Source: Periplaneta americana
Lineage: Eukaryota; Arthropoda; Insecta; Blattodea; Blattidae
DNA: 64,000 nucleotides
NCBI RefSeq assembly: GCF_040183065.1
Contig: NC_091120.1
Location: forward strand, 194,050,127-194,114,126
Direction of reading: 5' to 3'
The position numbers were made by a program, and so were the translations under genes. Positions 43,901-58,428 of this stretch are shown here, piece by piece. Each line of letters begins with the position of its first letter. The stretch's first letter is position 1. The notes under the pieces are model-generated. The model had not been told where the DNA came from. It saw nothing but the letters and a program-made list of their open reading frames with translations, and made no database searches.

Positions 43901-45203
43901 TTGAAACCGATTGTGGTAATTCTTTCTGAATGGGTTTAACATTCACAATGATACAGCATTTTATCTCTCGTTTCGATTTTCCACTAATATAAAATTTCTC
44001 CAAAAATTTGGTTTTTGCGAGTTTTTAAGATATATAATATTGAATAATATCTATAAATCCCATCGGATTTCTCTAGTATTTTAAAAAAATGTCAAATTCG
44101 TGTGTACATACTTATTTCTATCCAAAGATTGTTGTTCGCTCCAGAAATATATGCGTTTGCTAGTGTATGGTAATAAGTGGAAAAATCGTCGTTTCTCGGG
44201 CTAGAAATGCTTTTTTTCATATGTACATTAATAAAACCTAAAAATTGGAACCGATTGTGCTAATGCTTTCTGAATGGGTTTAAAATTCACAATGAAATAG
44301 CATTATACCACTGGTTTTGATTTTCCACTCATATAAAATATCTCTAAAAATTTGGATTTTTGCGAGATTTTAAGCTATATAATCATGAATAAAATTTACA
44401 AATCCCATCGGATTTCTCTAGTTTCCTACAAAAAAATGTCAAATTCGTGTGTACACACTTATTTCTATCCAAAGGTTCTTGTTCGCGTCCAGAAATATTT
44501 GCGATTGCTAGTGTATGGTAACAAGTGGAAAAATCGTCGTTTCTCGGGCTAGAAATGCGTTTTTTTGTATATACATGAATAAAACCTACAAATTGAATCT
44601 GATTATGTTAATTCTTTCTCAATGGGATTAACATTCACAATGAAAAAGCATTTTATCACTCGCCTCTATTTTCCACTAAAACAAAATTTCCCTAAAAATT
44701 TGGTTTTTGCGATATGTTAAGCTATATAATGATGAAACTAATCTACAAATCCCATCGGATCGCTCTGGTTTCTTAAAAGACTGTCAAATTCGTGTGTACA
44801 AAAGCATTTCTATCCAAAGTTTCATGTTCACGTCGAGAAGAATATGCGTTTGCTAGTGAATTGTAAAAAGTGGAAAAATCATCGTTTCTCGGGCTAGAAA
44901 TGCGTTTTGTCTTATATACATTAATAAAACCTACAAATTGAAACCGATTGTGCTAATACTGTTTGAATGGGTTTAACATTCACAATGAAACAACATTTTA
45001 TCACTCTTTTCGATTTTCCACTCATTTAAAATTTCCCTAAAATTTTGGTTTTTGCGAGATTTTAAGCTATATAATTAGGAATAAAATCTACAATTCCCAT
45101 CGGATCTCTCTGCTTTCTTAAAAAAATATCAAATTCGTGTGTACACATGCATTTCTATCCAAAGTTTCATTTTCGCGTCCAGAAATATATGCTTTTGCTA
45201 GTG

Positions 45204-45211
45204 TAGGACTA
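45204..45211. other. TAGGACTA, diverged octamer insertion
   Basis: Reads GTGTAGGACTATTGTAAAA, where sister monomers read GTGTATTGTAAAA. One base away from TAGGCCTA. Confidence 0.65.
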
Positions 45212-47819
45212 TTGTAAAAAGTGGAAAAAATCGTGGTTTGTCGGGCTAGAAATGCGTTTTTTCGTATATAAATTAATAAAACCTACAAATTGAAACCGAT
45301 TGGGCTGATTCTTTCAGAATGGTTTGACATTCACAAAAAAGGGCATTTTATCGCTTGTTTCGATTTTCCACTCATACAAAATTTCTCTAAAAATTAGGTT
45401 TTTGCGAGACTTTAAGGTATATAATCATGAATAAAATTTACAAATCCCATCGGATTTCTCTAGTTCCTTAAAAAAATGTCAAATTCGTTTGTACACATGT
45501 ATTTCTATCCAAATATTCATGTTCGCGTCCAGAAATATATGCGTTTCTTAGTGTATGGCAATAAATGGAAAAATCGTCGCTTCTCGGGCTAGAAATGCGT
45601 TTTTTCATATATACATTAATAAAAACCTACAAATTCCAAGCGATTGTGCTAATTCTTTCTGAATGGGTTTAACATTCATAATGAAACAGCATTTTATCAC
45701 TAGTTTCGATTTTCCACTCATTTAAAATTTCTCTAAAAATTTGGTTTTTGCGAGATTTTAAGCTATATAATAATGAATAAAATCTACAATTCCAATCGGA
45801 TCTCTCTGGTTTCTTAAAAAAATATCGAATTCGTGTGTACACACATTTCTATCCAAATTTTCATGTTCGCGTCCAGAAATTTTTGCGTTAGCTTGTGTAA
45901 TGTAAATAGTGGAAAAATCGTTGTATCTCGGGCTAGAAATGCGTTTTTGCGTATATACATTAATAAAACATACAAATTGAAACCGATTGTGCTAATTCTT
46001 TCTGAATGGGTTTAACATTCACAATGGAACCGCATTTTATAACTCGCTTCGATTTTCCACTCATACAAAATTTCTCTATAAAATTTGGTTTTTGCGAGAT
46101 TTTTCGGTATATAATCATGAATAAAATCTACAAGTCCCATCGGATCTCTCTGGTTTCTTAAAAGAAAGTCAAATTCGTGTGTACACACCGATTTCTATCC
46201 AAAGATTCATGTTGGCGTCCAGAAATATATGCGTTTGCTAGTGTATGGTAATAAGTGGAAAAATCGTCGTTTCTCGGGCTAGAAATACGTTTTTTCCTAT
46301 ATACATTAATAAAACCTACAAATTCCAAGCGATTGTGCTATTTCTTACTGAATGGCTTTAACATTTACAATGAAAACGCATTTTATCACTCGTTTCGATT
46401 TTCCACACATACAAAATTTATCTAAAAATTTGGTTTTTGCGAGAATTTAAACTATATAATTATGAATAAAATCAACAAATCCCATAGGATCTCACTGGAT
46501 TCTTAAAAGAATGTCAAATTCGTGTGTACACACCTATTTCTATCCAAAGATTCATGTTCGCGTCCAGAAATATATGCGTTTGCTAGTGTATGGCAATATG
46601 TGGAAGAAATGTCGTTCCTCAGGCTAAAAATGCGTTTTTTCCTATATACATTAATAAAACCTACAAATTCCAAGCGATTGTGCTAATTCTTTCCGAATGG
46701 TTTTAAAATTCACAATAAATCAGCATTTTATCACACGTTTAGATTTTCCACTCATTTAAAATTTCTCTAAAAATTTGGGTTTTGCGAGATTTTAAGCTAT
46801 ATAATCTTGAATAAAATCAACAATTCCCATCGGATCTCTCTGCTTTCTTAAAAAAATATCAAGTTCGTGTGTACACATGCATTTCTATCCAAAACTTTAT
46901 GTTCGCGTCCAGAAATATGTGCGTTTGCTAGTGTATTGTAAAAAGTAGAAAAATCATCGTTTGCCGGGCTAGAAAAGCGTTTTTTCTTATATATATTAAT
47001 GAAACCTACAAATTGGAACCGATTGTGCTAATTCTTTGTTAATAGGTTTAACATTCACAATGAAACCGCATTTTATCAGTCGCCTCGATTTTCCACTCAT
47101 ACAAAATATCTCCAAATATTTGTTTTTGCGAGATTTTAAGCTATATAATCATGAAAAAAATCTACAAATCCCATCGGATATCTCTGGTTTGTTAAACGAA
47201 TGTCAAATTCGTGTGTAAACACGCATTTCTATCCAAAGTTTCATGTTCGCGTCCAGAAATCTATGTGTTATTTAGTGTAATGTAAAAAGTGGAAAAATCG
47301 TCGTTTCTCTGGCTACAAATGCGTTTTTTCGTATATGCATTAATAAAACCTACAAATTCCAACCGATTGTGCTAATTCTTTGTGAATGGGTTTAACATTC
47401 ACAATGGAACAGCATTTTATCACACGTTTCGATTTTCCACTCATACAAAATCTTTCTAAATATTTGGTTTTTGCGAGATTTTAAGCTATATAATCATGAA
47501 AAAAATCTACAAATCCCATCGAATCTCTCTTGTTTCATAAAAGAATGTCAAATGCGTGTGTACACACCTATTACTATCGAAAGATTCATGTTCGCGACCA
47601 GAAATATATGCGTTTGCTAGTGTATGGCAATAAGTGGAAAAATCGTCGTTTCTCGGGATAGAATTGCGTTTTTTCATATGTACATTAATAAAACCTACAA
47701 ATTCCAAGCGATTGTGCTAATTCTTTCTGAATGGGTTTAACATTCAGAATGAAACGGCATTTTAACACTCGTTTCGATTTTCCACTCATTTAAAATTTGT
47801 CTAAAAATTTGGTATTTGC

Positions 47820-50234
47820 GAGATTTTAAGCTATATAATCATGGATAAAATCTGCAATTCCCATCGGATCTCTCTGGTTTCTTAAAAAAAATATCAAATT
47901 GGTGTGTACACACGCATTTCTATCCAAAGTTTCATGTTCGCGTCCAGAAATATATGCGTTTGTTAGTGTATTGTATACAGTGGAAAAATCGTCGTTTCTC
48001 GGGCTAGAAATGCGTTTTTTCTGATATTCATTAATGAAACCTACAAATTGAAACCGATTATGCTAATTCTGTTTTGGGTGGGTTTAACATTCAGAATGAA
48101 ACAGCATTTTATCACTCGTTTCGATTTTCCACTGATTTAAAATTTCTCTAAGAATTTGGTTTTTGCGAGATTTTAAGCTATATAATCAAGAATAAAATCT
48201 ACAAATCTCATGGGATCTCTCTGGTTTCTTAAAAGAATGTTAAATTCGTTTGTACACACCTATATCTATCCAAAGATTCATGTTCGCGTCCAGAAATATA
48301 TGCGTTTGCTAGTGTATGGCAATTAGAGGAAAAATCGTCGTGTCTCGGGCTAGAAATGCGTTTTTGCGTATATACATTAATAAAACTTACAAATTGAAAC
48401 CGATTGTGCTAATTCTTCCTGAATGGGTTTAACATTCACAATGAAACAGCATTTTATATCTCGTTTCGATTTTCCACTCATTTAAAATTTCTCTAAGAAT
48501 TTGGTTTTTGCTAGATGTTATGCCATTTAATCATGAATAAAATCTACAAATCCCATCGGATTTTTCTAGTTTCTTAAAAAAGATGTCAAATTCGTGTGTA
48601 CACACGTATTTCTATCCAAATATTCTTGTTCGCGTCCAGAAATATATTCGTTTGCTAGTGTATGGTAATAATGGAAAAATCGTCGTTTCTCGGGCTAGAA
48701 ATGCGTTTTTTCATATATACATTAATAACACCTATAAATTGAAACCGATTGTGCTAATTCTTCCTGAATGGGTTTAACATTCACAATGAAACAGCATTAT
48801 ATCACTCATTTCGATTTTCCACTCATATAAAATTTCTCTAAAAATTTGGTTTTTGCGAGATTTTAAGCTATATAATCATGGACAAAATCTACAAATCCCA
48901 TTGTATCACTCTGGTTTCTTAAAAGAATGTCAAATTCGTGTGTACACACGTATTTCTATCCAAAGATTCATGTTCGCGTCCAGAAATATATTCGTTTGCT
49001 AGAGTATGGGAATAAGAGGAAAAATCGTCGTTTCTCGGGCTAGAAATGCGTTTTTTATAACATTACTAAAACCTGCAAATTCCAAGCGATTGTGCTAATT
49101 CTTTCTGAATGGGTTTAACATTCACAATGAAACAGCATTTTATCACTCGTTTCGATTTTCCACTCATTTAAAATTCCTCTAATAATTTGATTTTTGCGAG
49201 ATTTTAAGCTATATAACCAGGAATAAAATCTACAAATCCCATCGGATTTCTCTAGATTCTTAAAGAAATGCCAATTTCGTGTGTACACACGTATTTCTAT
49301 CCAAAGATTTTTGTTCGCGTCCAGAAATATATGCGTTTGGTAGTGTAATGTGAAAAGTGGAAAAATCGTCGTTTCTCGGGCAAGAAATGCGTTTTTTCGT
49401 ATATACATTAATAAAACCTACAAATAGAGACCGATTGTGCTAATTCTTCCTGAATGTGTTTAACATTCACAATGAAACAGCATTTTATCCCTCGTTTCCA
49501 TTATCCATTCTTTTAAAATTTCACTAAAAATTTGGATATATCGAGAATTTATTCTATATAATCATGAATAAAATCTACAAATCCCATCGGATTTCTCTAG
49601 TTTCTTAAAAAAATGTGAAATTCGTTTGCACACACGTATTTCTATCCAAAGATTCATGTTCGTGTCCAGAAATATATGCGTTTGCTTGATTATGTTAAAA
49701 AGTGGAAAAATCGTCGTTTCTCGGACTAGAAATGCGTGTTTTCTTATATACATTAATAATACCTACAAATTCCATGCGATTGTGCTAATTCTTTCTGAAT
49801 GGCTTTACCACACACAATGAAACAGCATTTTATCACTCGTTTCGATTTTCCAACCATACAAAATTTCTCTAAAAATTTGGTTTTTGCGAAATATTAAGCT
49901 CTATATTAATGAATAAGATTTACTAATCCCATCGGATCTCTCTGGTTTCTTAAAAGAATGTCAAACTCGTGCGTACACACACCTATTTCTATCCAAAGAT
50001 ACATGTTCTTGTCCAGAAATATATGCGTTTGCTAGTGTATGGCAATTAGTGGAAAAATCGTCGTTTCTCGGGATAGAATTGCGTTTTTTCATATGTACAT
50101 TAATAAAACCTAGAAATTCCAAGCGATTGTGCTAATTCTTTCTGAATGGGTTTAACATTCAGAATGAAACGGCATTTTATCACTCGTTTCGATTTTCCAC
50201 TCATTTAAAATTTCTCTAAAAATTTGTAATTTGC
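47820..50234 (+). repeat. 7-monomer higher-order unit, copy 1
   Basis: Diagnostic monomer variants recur 2,415 bp later (for example those at 48583/50998, 49562/51977 and 49626/52041), equal to seven monomers. Boundaries are approximate. Confidence 0.75.
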
Positions 50235-52649
50235 GAGATTTTAAGCTATATAATCATGGATAAAATCTGCAATTCCCATCGGATGTCTCTGGTTTCTTAA
50301 AAAAAAATATCAAATTCGTGTGTACACACGCATTTCTATCCAAAGTTTCATGTTCGCGTCCAGAAATATATGCGTTTGTTAGTGTATTGTATAAAGTGGA
50401 AAAATCGTCGTTTCTCGGGCTAGAAATGCGTTTTTTCTGATATTCATTAATAAAAACTACAAATTGAAACCGATTATGCTAATTCTGTTTTGGGTGGGTT
50501 TAACATTCACAATGAAACAACATTTTATCACTCGTATCGATTTTCCACTGATTTAAAATTTCTCTAAGAATTTGGTTTTTGCGAGAATTTAAGCTATATA
50601 ATCATGAATAAAATCTACAAATCTCATGGGATCTCTCTGGTTTCTTAAAATAATGTCAAATTCGTTTGTACACACCTATTTCTATCCAAAGATTCATGTT
50701 CGCGTCCAGAAATATATGCGTTTGCTAGTGTATGGCAATTAGAGGGAAAATCGTCGTGTCTCGGGCTAGAAATGCGTTTTTGCGTATATAGATTAATAAA
50801 ACTTACAAATTGAAACCGATTGTGCTAATTCTTCCTGAATGGGTTTAACATTCACAATGAAACAGCATTTTATATCTCGTTTCGATTTTCCATCATTTAA
50901 AATTTCTCTAAAAATTTGGTTTTTGCTAGATGTTATGCCATTTAATCATGAATAAAATCTACAAATCCCATCGGATTTTTCTAGTTTCTTAAAAAAGATG
51001 TCAAATTCGTGTGTACACACGTATTTCTATCCAAATATTCTTGTTCGCGTCCAGAAATATATGCGTTTGCTAGTGTATGGTAATAATGGAAAAATCGTCG
51101 TTTCTCGGGCTAGAAATGCGTTTTTTCGTATATACATTAATAACACCTATAAATTGAAACCGATTGTGCTAATTCTTCCTGAATGGGTTTAACATTCACA
51201 ATGAAACAGCATTATATCACTCATTTCGATTTTCCACTCATATTAAATTTCTCTAAAAATTTTGGTTTTGCGAGATTTTAAGCTATATAATCATGGATAA
51301 AATCTATAAATCCCATTGTATCACTCTGGTTTCTTAAAAGAATGTCAAATTCGTGTGTACACACGTATTTCTATCCAAAGATTCATGTTCGCGTCCAGAA
51401 ATATATTCGTTTGCTAGAGTATGGCAATAAGAGGAAAAATCGTCGTTTCTCGGGCTAGAAATGCGTTTTTTTATAACATTACTAAAACCTGCAAATTCCA
51501 AGCGATTGTGCTAATTCTTTCTGAATGGGTTTAACATTCACAATGAAACAGCATTTTATCACTCGTTTCGATTTTCCACTCATTTAAAATTCCTCTAATA
51601 ATTTGATTTTTGCGAGATTTTAAGCTATATAACCAGGAATAAAATCTACAAATCCCATCGGATTTCTCTAGATTCTTAAAAAAATGCCAATTTCGTGTGT
51701 ACACACGTATTTCTATCCAAAGATTTTTGTTCGCGTCCAGAAATATATGCGTTTGGTAGTGTAATGTGAAAAGTGGAAAAACGTCGTTTCTCGGTCAAGA
51801 AATGCGTTTTTTCGTATATACATTAATAAAACCTACAAATTGAAACCGATTGTGCTAATTCTTCCTGAATGTGTTTAACATTCACAATGAAACAGCATTT
51901 TATCCCTCGTTTCCATTATCCATTCTTTTAAAATTTCACTAAAAATTTGGATATAGCGAGAATTTATTCTATATAATCATGAATAAAATCTACAAATCCC
52001 ATCGGATTTCTCTAGTTTCTTAAAAAAATGTGAAATTCTTTTGCACACACGTATTTCTATCCAAAGATTCATGTTCGTGTCCAGAAATATATGCGTTTGC
52101 TTGAGTATGTTAAAAAGTGGAAAAATCGTCGTTTCTCGGACTAGAAATGCGTGTTTTCTTATATACATTAATAATACCTACAAATTCCATGCGATTGTGC
52201 TAATTGTTTCTGAATGGCTTTACCATTCACAATGAAACAGCATTTTATCACTCGTTTCTATTTTCCAATCATACAAAATTTCTCTAAAAATTTGGTTTTT
52301 GCGAAATATTAAGCTATATAATAATGAATAAGATTTACTAATCCCATCGGATCTCTCTGGTTTCTTAAAAGAATGTCAAATTCGTGCGTACACACACCTA
52401 TTTCTATCCAAAGATTCATGTTCTTGTCCAGAAATATATGCGTTTGCTAGTGTATGGCAATTAGTGGAAAAATCGTCGTTTCTCGGGCTAGAAATGCGTT
52501 TTTTCGTATATACATTAATAAAAGCTACAAATTGAAACCGATTGTGCTAATTTTTTCTAAATGGGTTTAACTTTCACAAAGAAACATCATTTCATCACTC
52601 GTTTCGATTTTCCACTCATTTAAAATTTCTCTAAAAATTTGGAATTTGC
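50235..52649 (+). repeat. 7-monomer higher-order unit, copy 2
   Basis: Partner of the preceding 2,415-bp block. Confidence 0.75.
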
Positions 52650-55600
52650 GAGATTTTAAGCTATATAATCATGGATAAAATCTGCAATTCCCATTGGATC
52701 TCTCTCGTTTCTTAAAAAAAAAATATCAAAATCGTGTGTACACACGCATTTCTATTCAAAGTTTCATGTTCGCGTCCAGAAATATATGCGTTTGTTAGTG
52801 TATAGTAAAAAGTGGAAAAATCGTCGTTTCTCGGGCTAGAAATGCTTTTTTTTTTTTCTGATATTCATTAATAAAACCTACAAATTGAAACCGATTATGC
52901 TAATTCTGTTTTGGGTGGGTTTAACATTCACAATGAAACAACATATTTTATCACTCGTTTCGATTTTCCAATCATTTAAAATTTCTCTACGAATTTGGTT
53001 TATGCGAGATTTTAAGATATATAATCAAGAATAAAATCTACAAATCTCATGGGAAATCTCCGGTTTCTTAAAAGAATGTCAAATTCATGTGTACACAACT
53101 ATTTCTATCCAAAGATTCATATTCGCGTCCAGAAATATATGGGTTTGCTAGTATATGGCAATTAGAGGAAAAATCGTGTCTCGGGCTAGAAATGCGTTTT
53201 TGCGTATATATATTAATAAAACTTACAAATTGAAAGCGATTGTGCTAATTCTTCCTGAATGGGTTTAACATTCACAATGAAACAGCATTTTATATCTCGT
53301 TTCGATTTTCCACTCATTTAAAATTTCTCTAAAAATTTGGTTTTTCCTAGAATTTATGCTATTTAATCACGAATAAAATCTACAAAACCCATCGGATTTC
53401 TATAGTTTCTTAGGAAAATGTCAAATTCGTGTGTACACACGTATTTCTATCCAAATATTCTTGTTCGCGTCCAGAAATATATGCGTTTGCTACTGTATGT
53501 TAATAATGGAAAAATCGTCGTTTCTCGGGCTAGAAATGCGTTTTTTCGCATATACATTAATGAAACCTACAAATTGAAAGCGATTGTGCTGTTTCTTTGT
53601 GAATGAGTTTAACATTCACAATGATACAGCATTTTATCGCTCGTTTCGATTTTCCACTAATATAAAATTTCTCCAAAAATTTGGTTTTTGCGAGATTTTA
53701 AGCTATATAATCATGAATAAAATCTACAAATCCCATCGGTTTTCTCTAGTTTCTTAAAAAAAATGTCAGATTGGTGTGTACGCACATATGTCTATTCAAA
53801 GATACTTGTTCGCTTCCATAAATATATGCGTTTGCTTGCGTATGGTAATAAGTGGAAAAATCGTCGTTTCTCGGGCTAGAAATGCGTCTTTTCGTATATA
53901 CATTAATAAAACCTAAAAATTAGAACCGATTGTGTTATTCTTTCTGAATGGGTTTAAAATTCACAATGAAACTGCATTAAATAACTCGTTTCGATTTTCC
54001 ACTCATATTTAATTCTCTAAAAATTTGGATTTTGCGAGATTTTAAGCTATATAATCATGAATAAAATCTACAAAACCCATCGGATTTCTCTGGTTTCCTA
54101 AAAAAAATGTCAAATTCGTGTGTACACACGTATTTCTATCCAAATATTGTTGTTCGCGTCCAGAAATATATGGCATTGCTAGTGTATGGTAACAAGTGGA
54201 AGAATCGTCGTTTCTCGGGCTAGAAATGCGTTTTTTCGTAACATTAAAAAACCTACAAATTGAAACCGATCGTGTTAATGCTTTCTGAATGTGTTTAACA
54301 TTCACAATGAAACAGCATTTTATCACTCGCCTCGATTTTCCACTCATACAAAATTTCTCTAAATATTTGATTTTTGCGAGATATTAATCTATATAATCAT
54401 GAATAAAATCTAGAAATCCCATCAGATCTCTCTGGTTTCTTAAAAGAATGTCAAATTCGTTTACATACCTATTTCCATCAAAAGAGTCATGTTCTCGGCG
54501 AGAAATATATGTGTTTGCTATTATATGTCAATTAGTGGAAATATCGTCGTTTGTCGGGATAGAAATTCGTTTCTGCGTAGATACATTAATAAAACCTACA
54601 AATTGAAACCGATTGTGCTAATTCTTTCTGAATGGGTTTAACATTCAAAATGAACCTTCATTTTATCACTCGTTTCGATTTTCCACTCATTTAAAATTTC
54701 TCTAAAAATTAGGTTTTTGCTAGATGTTATGCTATTTAATCACGAATAAATTCTACAAATCCTATCGGATTTCTGTAGTTTGTTAAAAAATTGCCAAATC
54801 CTTGTGTACACACGTATTTCTATCCAAATATACTTGTTCGCGTCCAAAAATATATACGATTGCTAGTGTATGATAATAATGGAAAAATCGTCGTTTCTCG
54901 GGCTAGAAATGCGTTTTTGCGTATATATATTAATAAACCTTACAAATTGAAACCGATTGTGCTAATTCTTTCAGAATGGGTTTAGCATTCAGAATGAAAC
55001 AGCATTTTATCACTCGTTTCGATTTTCCACTCATTTAAAATTTCTCTAAAAAGTTGGTTTTTGCTAGATGTTATGCTATTTAATCACTAATAAATTCTAT
55101 AAATGCCATCGGATTTCTGTAGTTTGTTAAAAAAATGTCACATTCGTGTGTAAACACGTATTTCTATCCAAGTATTCTTGTTCGCGTCCAGAAATATATA
55201 CGATTGCTAGTGTATGGTAATGAGTGGAAAAATCGTCGTTTCTCTAGCTAGAAATGCGTTTTTTCGTATATACATTAATAAAACCTACAAATACAAACCG
55301 ATTGTGCTAGTTCTTTCTGAATGGGTTTAACATTCACAATGATACAGCATTTATCACTCGTTTCGATTTTCCACTAATATATATAATTTGTCTAAATATT
55401 TGGTTTTTGCGAGATATTAAGCTATATAATCATGAATAAAATTTACAAATCCCATCGGATTTCTCTAGTTTCCTACAAAAAAAGTCAAATTCGTGTGTAC
55501 ACACTTATTTCTATCCAAAGGTTCTTGTTCGCGTCCAGAAATATTTGCGATTGCTAGTGTATGGTAACAAGTGGAAAAATCGTCGTTTCTCGGGCTAGAA

Positions 55601-58277
55601 ATGCGTTTTTTCGTATATACATTAATAAAACCTACAAATTGAATCTGATTATGTTAATTCTTTCTCAATGGGATTAACATTCACAATGAAAAAGCATTTT
55701 ATCACTCGCCTCTATTTTCCACTAATACAAAATTTCCCTAATAATTTGGTTTTTGCGATATTTTAAGCTATATAATGATGAAACTGATCTACAAATCCCA
55801 TCGGATCCCTCTGGTTTCTTAAAAGACTGTCAAATCCGTGTGTACACAAGCATTTCTATCCAAAGTTTCATGTTCACGTCCAGTAGTAATTGCGTTTTCT
55901 AGTGAATTGTAAAAAGTGGAAAAATCATCGTTTCTCGGGCTAGAAATGCGTTTTGTCTTATATACATTAATAAAACCTAGAAATTAAAACCGATTGTGAT
56001 AATACTGTTTGAATGGGTTTAACATTCACAATGAAACAACATTTTATCACTTTTTTTCGATTTTCCAATCATTTAAAATTCCTCTAATAATTTGATTTTT
56101 GCGAGATTTTAAGCTACATAACCAAGAATAAAATCTACAAATCCCATCGGATTTCTCTAGATTCTTAAAAAAATGCCAATTTCGTGTGTACACACGTATT
56201 TCTATCCAAAGATTCTTGTTCGCGTCCAGAAATATATGCGTTTGCTAGTGTAATGTAAAAAGCGGAAAAATCGTCGTTTCTCGGGCAAGAAATGCGTTTT
56301 TTCGTATATACATTAATAAAACCTACAAATTGAAACCGATTGTGCTAATTCTTCCTGAATGTGTTTAACATTCACAATGAAACAGCATTTTATCACTCGT
56401 TTCGATTTTCCAATCATACAAAATTTCTCTAAAAATTTGGTTTTTGGGAAATATTAAGCTATATAATAATGAATAAGATATACTAATCCCATCGGATCTC
56501 TCTGGTTTCTTAAAAGAATGTCAAATTCGTGCGTACACATACCTATTTCTATCCAAAGATTCATGTTCTTGTCCAGAAATATATGCGTTTGCTAGTGTAT
56601 GGCAATTAGTGGAAAAATCGTCGTTTCTCGGGCTAGAAATGCGTTTTTTCGTATATACATTAATAAAAGCTACAAATTGAAACCGATTGTGCTAATTTTT
56701 TCTAAATGGGTTTAACATTCACAATGAAACAGCATTTCATCACTCGTTTCGATTTTCCACTCATTTAAAATTTCTCTAAAAATTTGGTATTTGCGAGATT
56801 TTAAGCTATATAATCATGGATAAAATCTGCAATTCCCATCGGATCTCTCTGGTTTCTTAAAAACAAAATATCAAATTCTTGTGTACACACGCATTTCTAT
56901 CCAAAGTTTCATGTTCGCGTCCAGATATATATGCGTTTTTTAGTGTATTGTAAAAAGTGGAAAAATCGTCGTTTCTCGGGCTAGAAATGCGTTTTTTCTG
57001 ATATTCATTAATAAAACCTAAAAATTGATACCGATTATGCTAATTCTGTTTTGGGTGGGTTTAACATTCACAATGAAACAACATTTTATCACTCGTTTCG
57101 ATTTTCCACTCATTTAAAATTTCTCTAAAAATTTGGTTTTTGCGAGATTTTAAGCTATATAATCAAGAATAAAACCTACAAATCTCATGGGATCTCTCTG
57201 GTTTCTTAAAAGAATGTCAAATTCGTGTGTACACACCTATTTCTTTCCAAAGAATCATGTTCGCGTCAAGAAATATATGCGTTTGCTAGTGTATGGCAAT
57301 TAGAGGAAAAATCGTCGTGTCTCGGGCTAGAAATGCGTTTTTGCGTATATACATTAATAAAACTTACAAATTGAAACCGATTGTGCTAATTCTTTCTTAA
57401 TGGGTTTAACATTCAAAATGAACCTTCATTTTATCACTCGTTTCGATTTTCCACTCATTTAAAATTTCTCTAAAAATTTGGTTTTTGCTAGATGTTATGC
57501 CATTTAATCATGAATAAAATCTACAAATCCCATCGGATTTTTCTAGTTTTTAAAAAAAATGTCAAATTCGTGTGTACACACGTATTTCTATCCAAATATT
57601 CTTGTTCGCGTCCAGAAATATATGCGTTTGCTAGTGTATGGTAATAATGGAAAAATCGTCGTTTCTCGGGCTAGAAATGCGTTTTTTCGTATATAAATTA
57701 ATAATACCTACAAATTGAAACCGATTGTTCTAATTCTTTCTCAATGGGTTTAACATTCACAATGAAACAGCATTATATCACTCATTTCGATTTTCCACTC
57801 ATATAAAATTTCTCTAAAAATTTGGTTTTTGCGAGATTTTAAGCTATATAATCATGGATAAAATCTAGAAATCCCATTGTATCACTCTGGTTTCTTAAAA
57901 GAATGTCAAATACGTGTGTACACACGTATTTCTATCCAAAGATTCATGTTCGCGTCCAGAAATATATTCGTTTGCTAGAGTATGGCAATAAGAGGAAAAA
58001 TCGTCGTTTCTCGGGCTAGAGATGCGTTTCTTTATAACATTATTAAAACGTGCAAATTCCAAGCGATTGAGCTAATTCTTTCTGAATGGGTTTAACATTC
58101 ACAATGAAACAGCATTTCATAACTCGTTTCGACTTTCCACTCATTTAAAATTCCTCTAATAATTTGGTTTTTGCGAGATTTTAAGCTATATAACCATGAA
58201 TAAAATCTACAAATCCCATCGGATCTCTCTGGTTTCTTAAAAGAATTTCAAATTCGTGCGTACACACACCTATTTCT

Positions 58278-58428
58278 ATCCAAAGATTCATGTTCTTGTC
58301 CAGAAATATAAGCGTTTGCTAGTGTATGGCAATTAGTGGAAAAATCGTCGTTTCTCGGGCTAGAAATGCGTTTTTCGTATATACATTTCTTAAAAAAATG
58401 TCAAATTCGTTTGTACACACGTATTTCT
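58278..58428 (+). repeat. truncated satellite monomer (~150 bp), second copy
   Basis: Same internal deletion junction as 37777-37928, 20.5 kb away. Confidence 0.9.
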
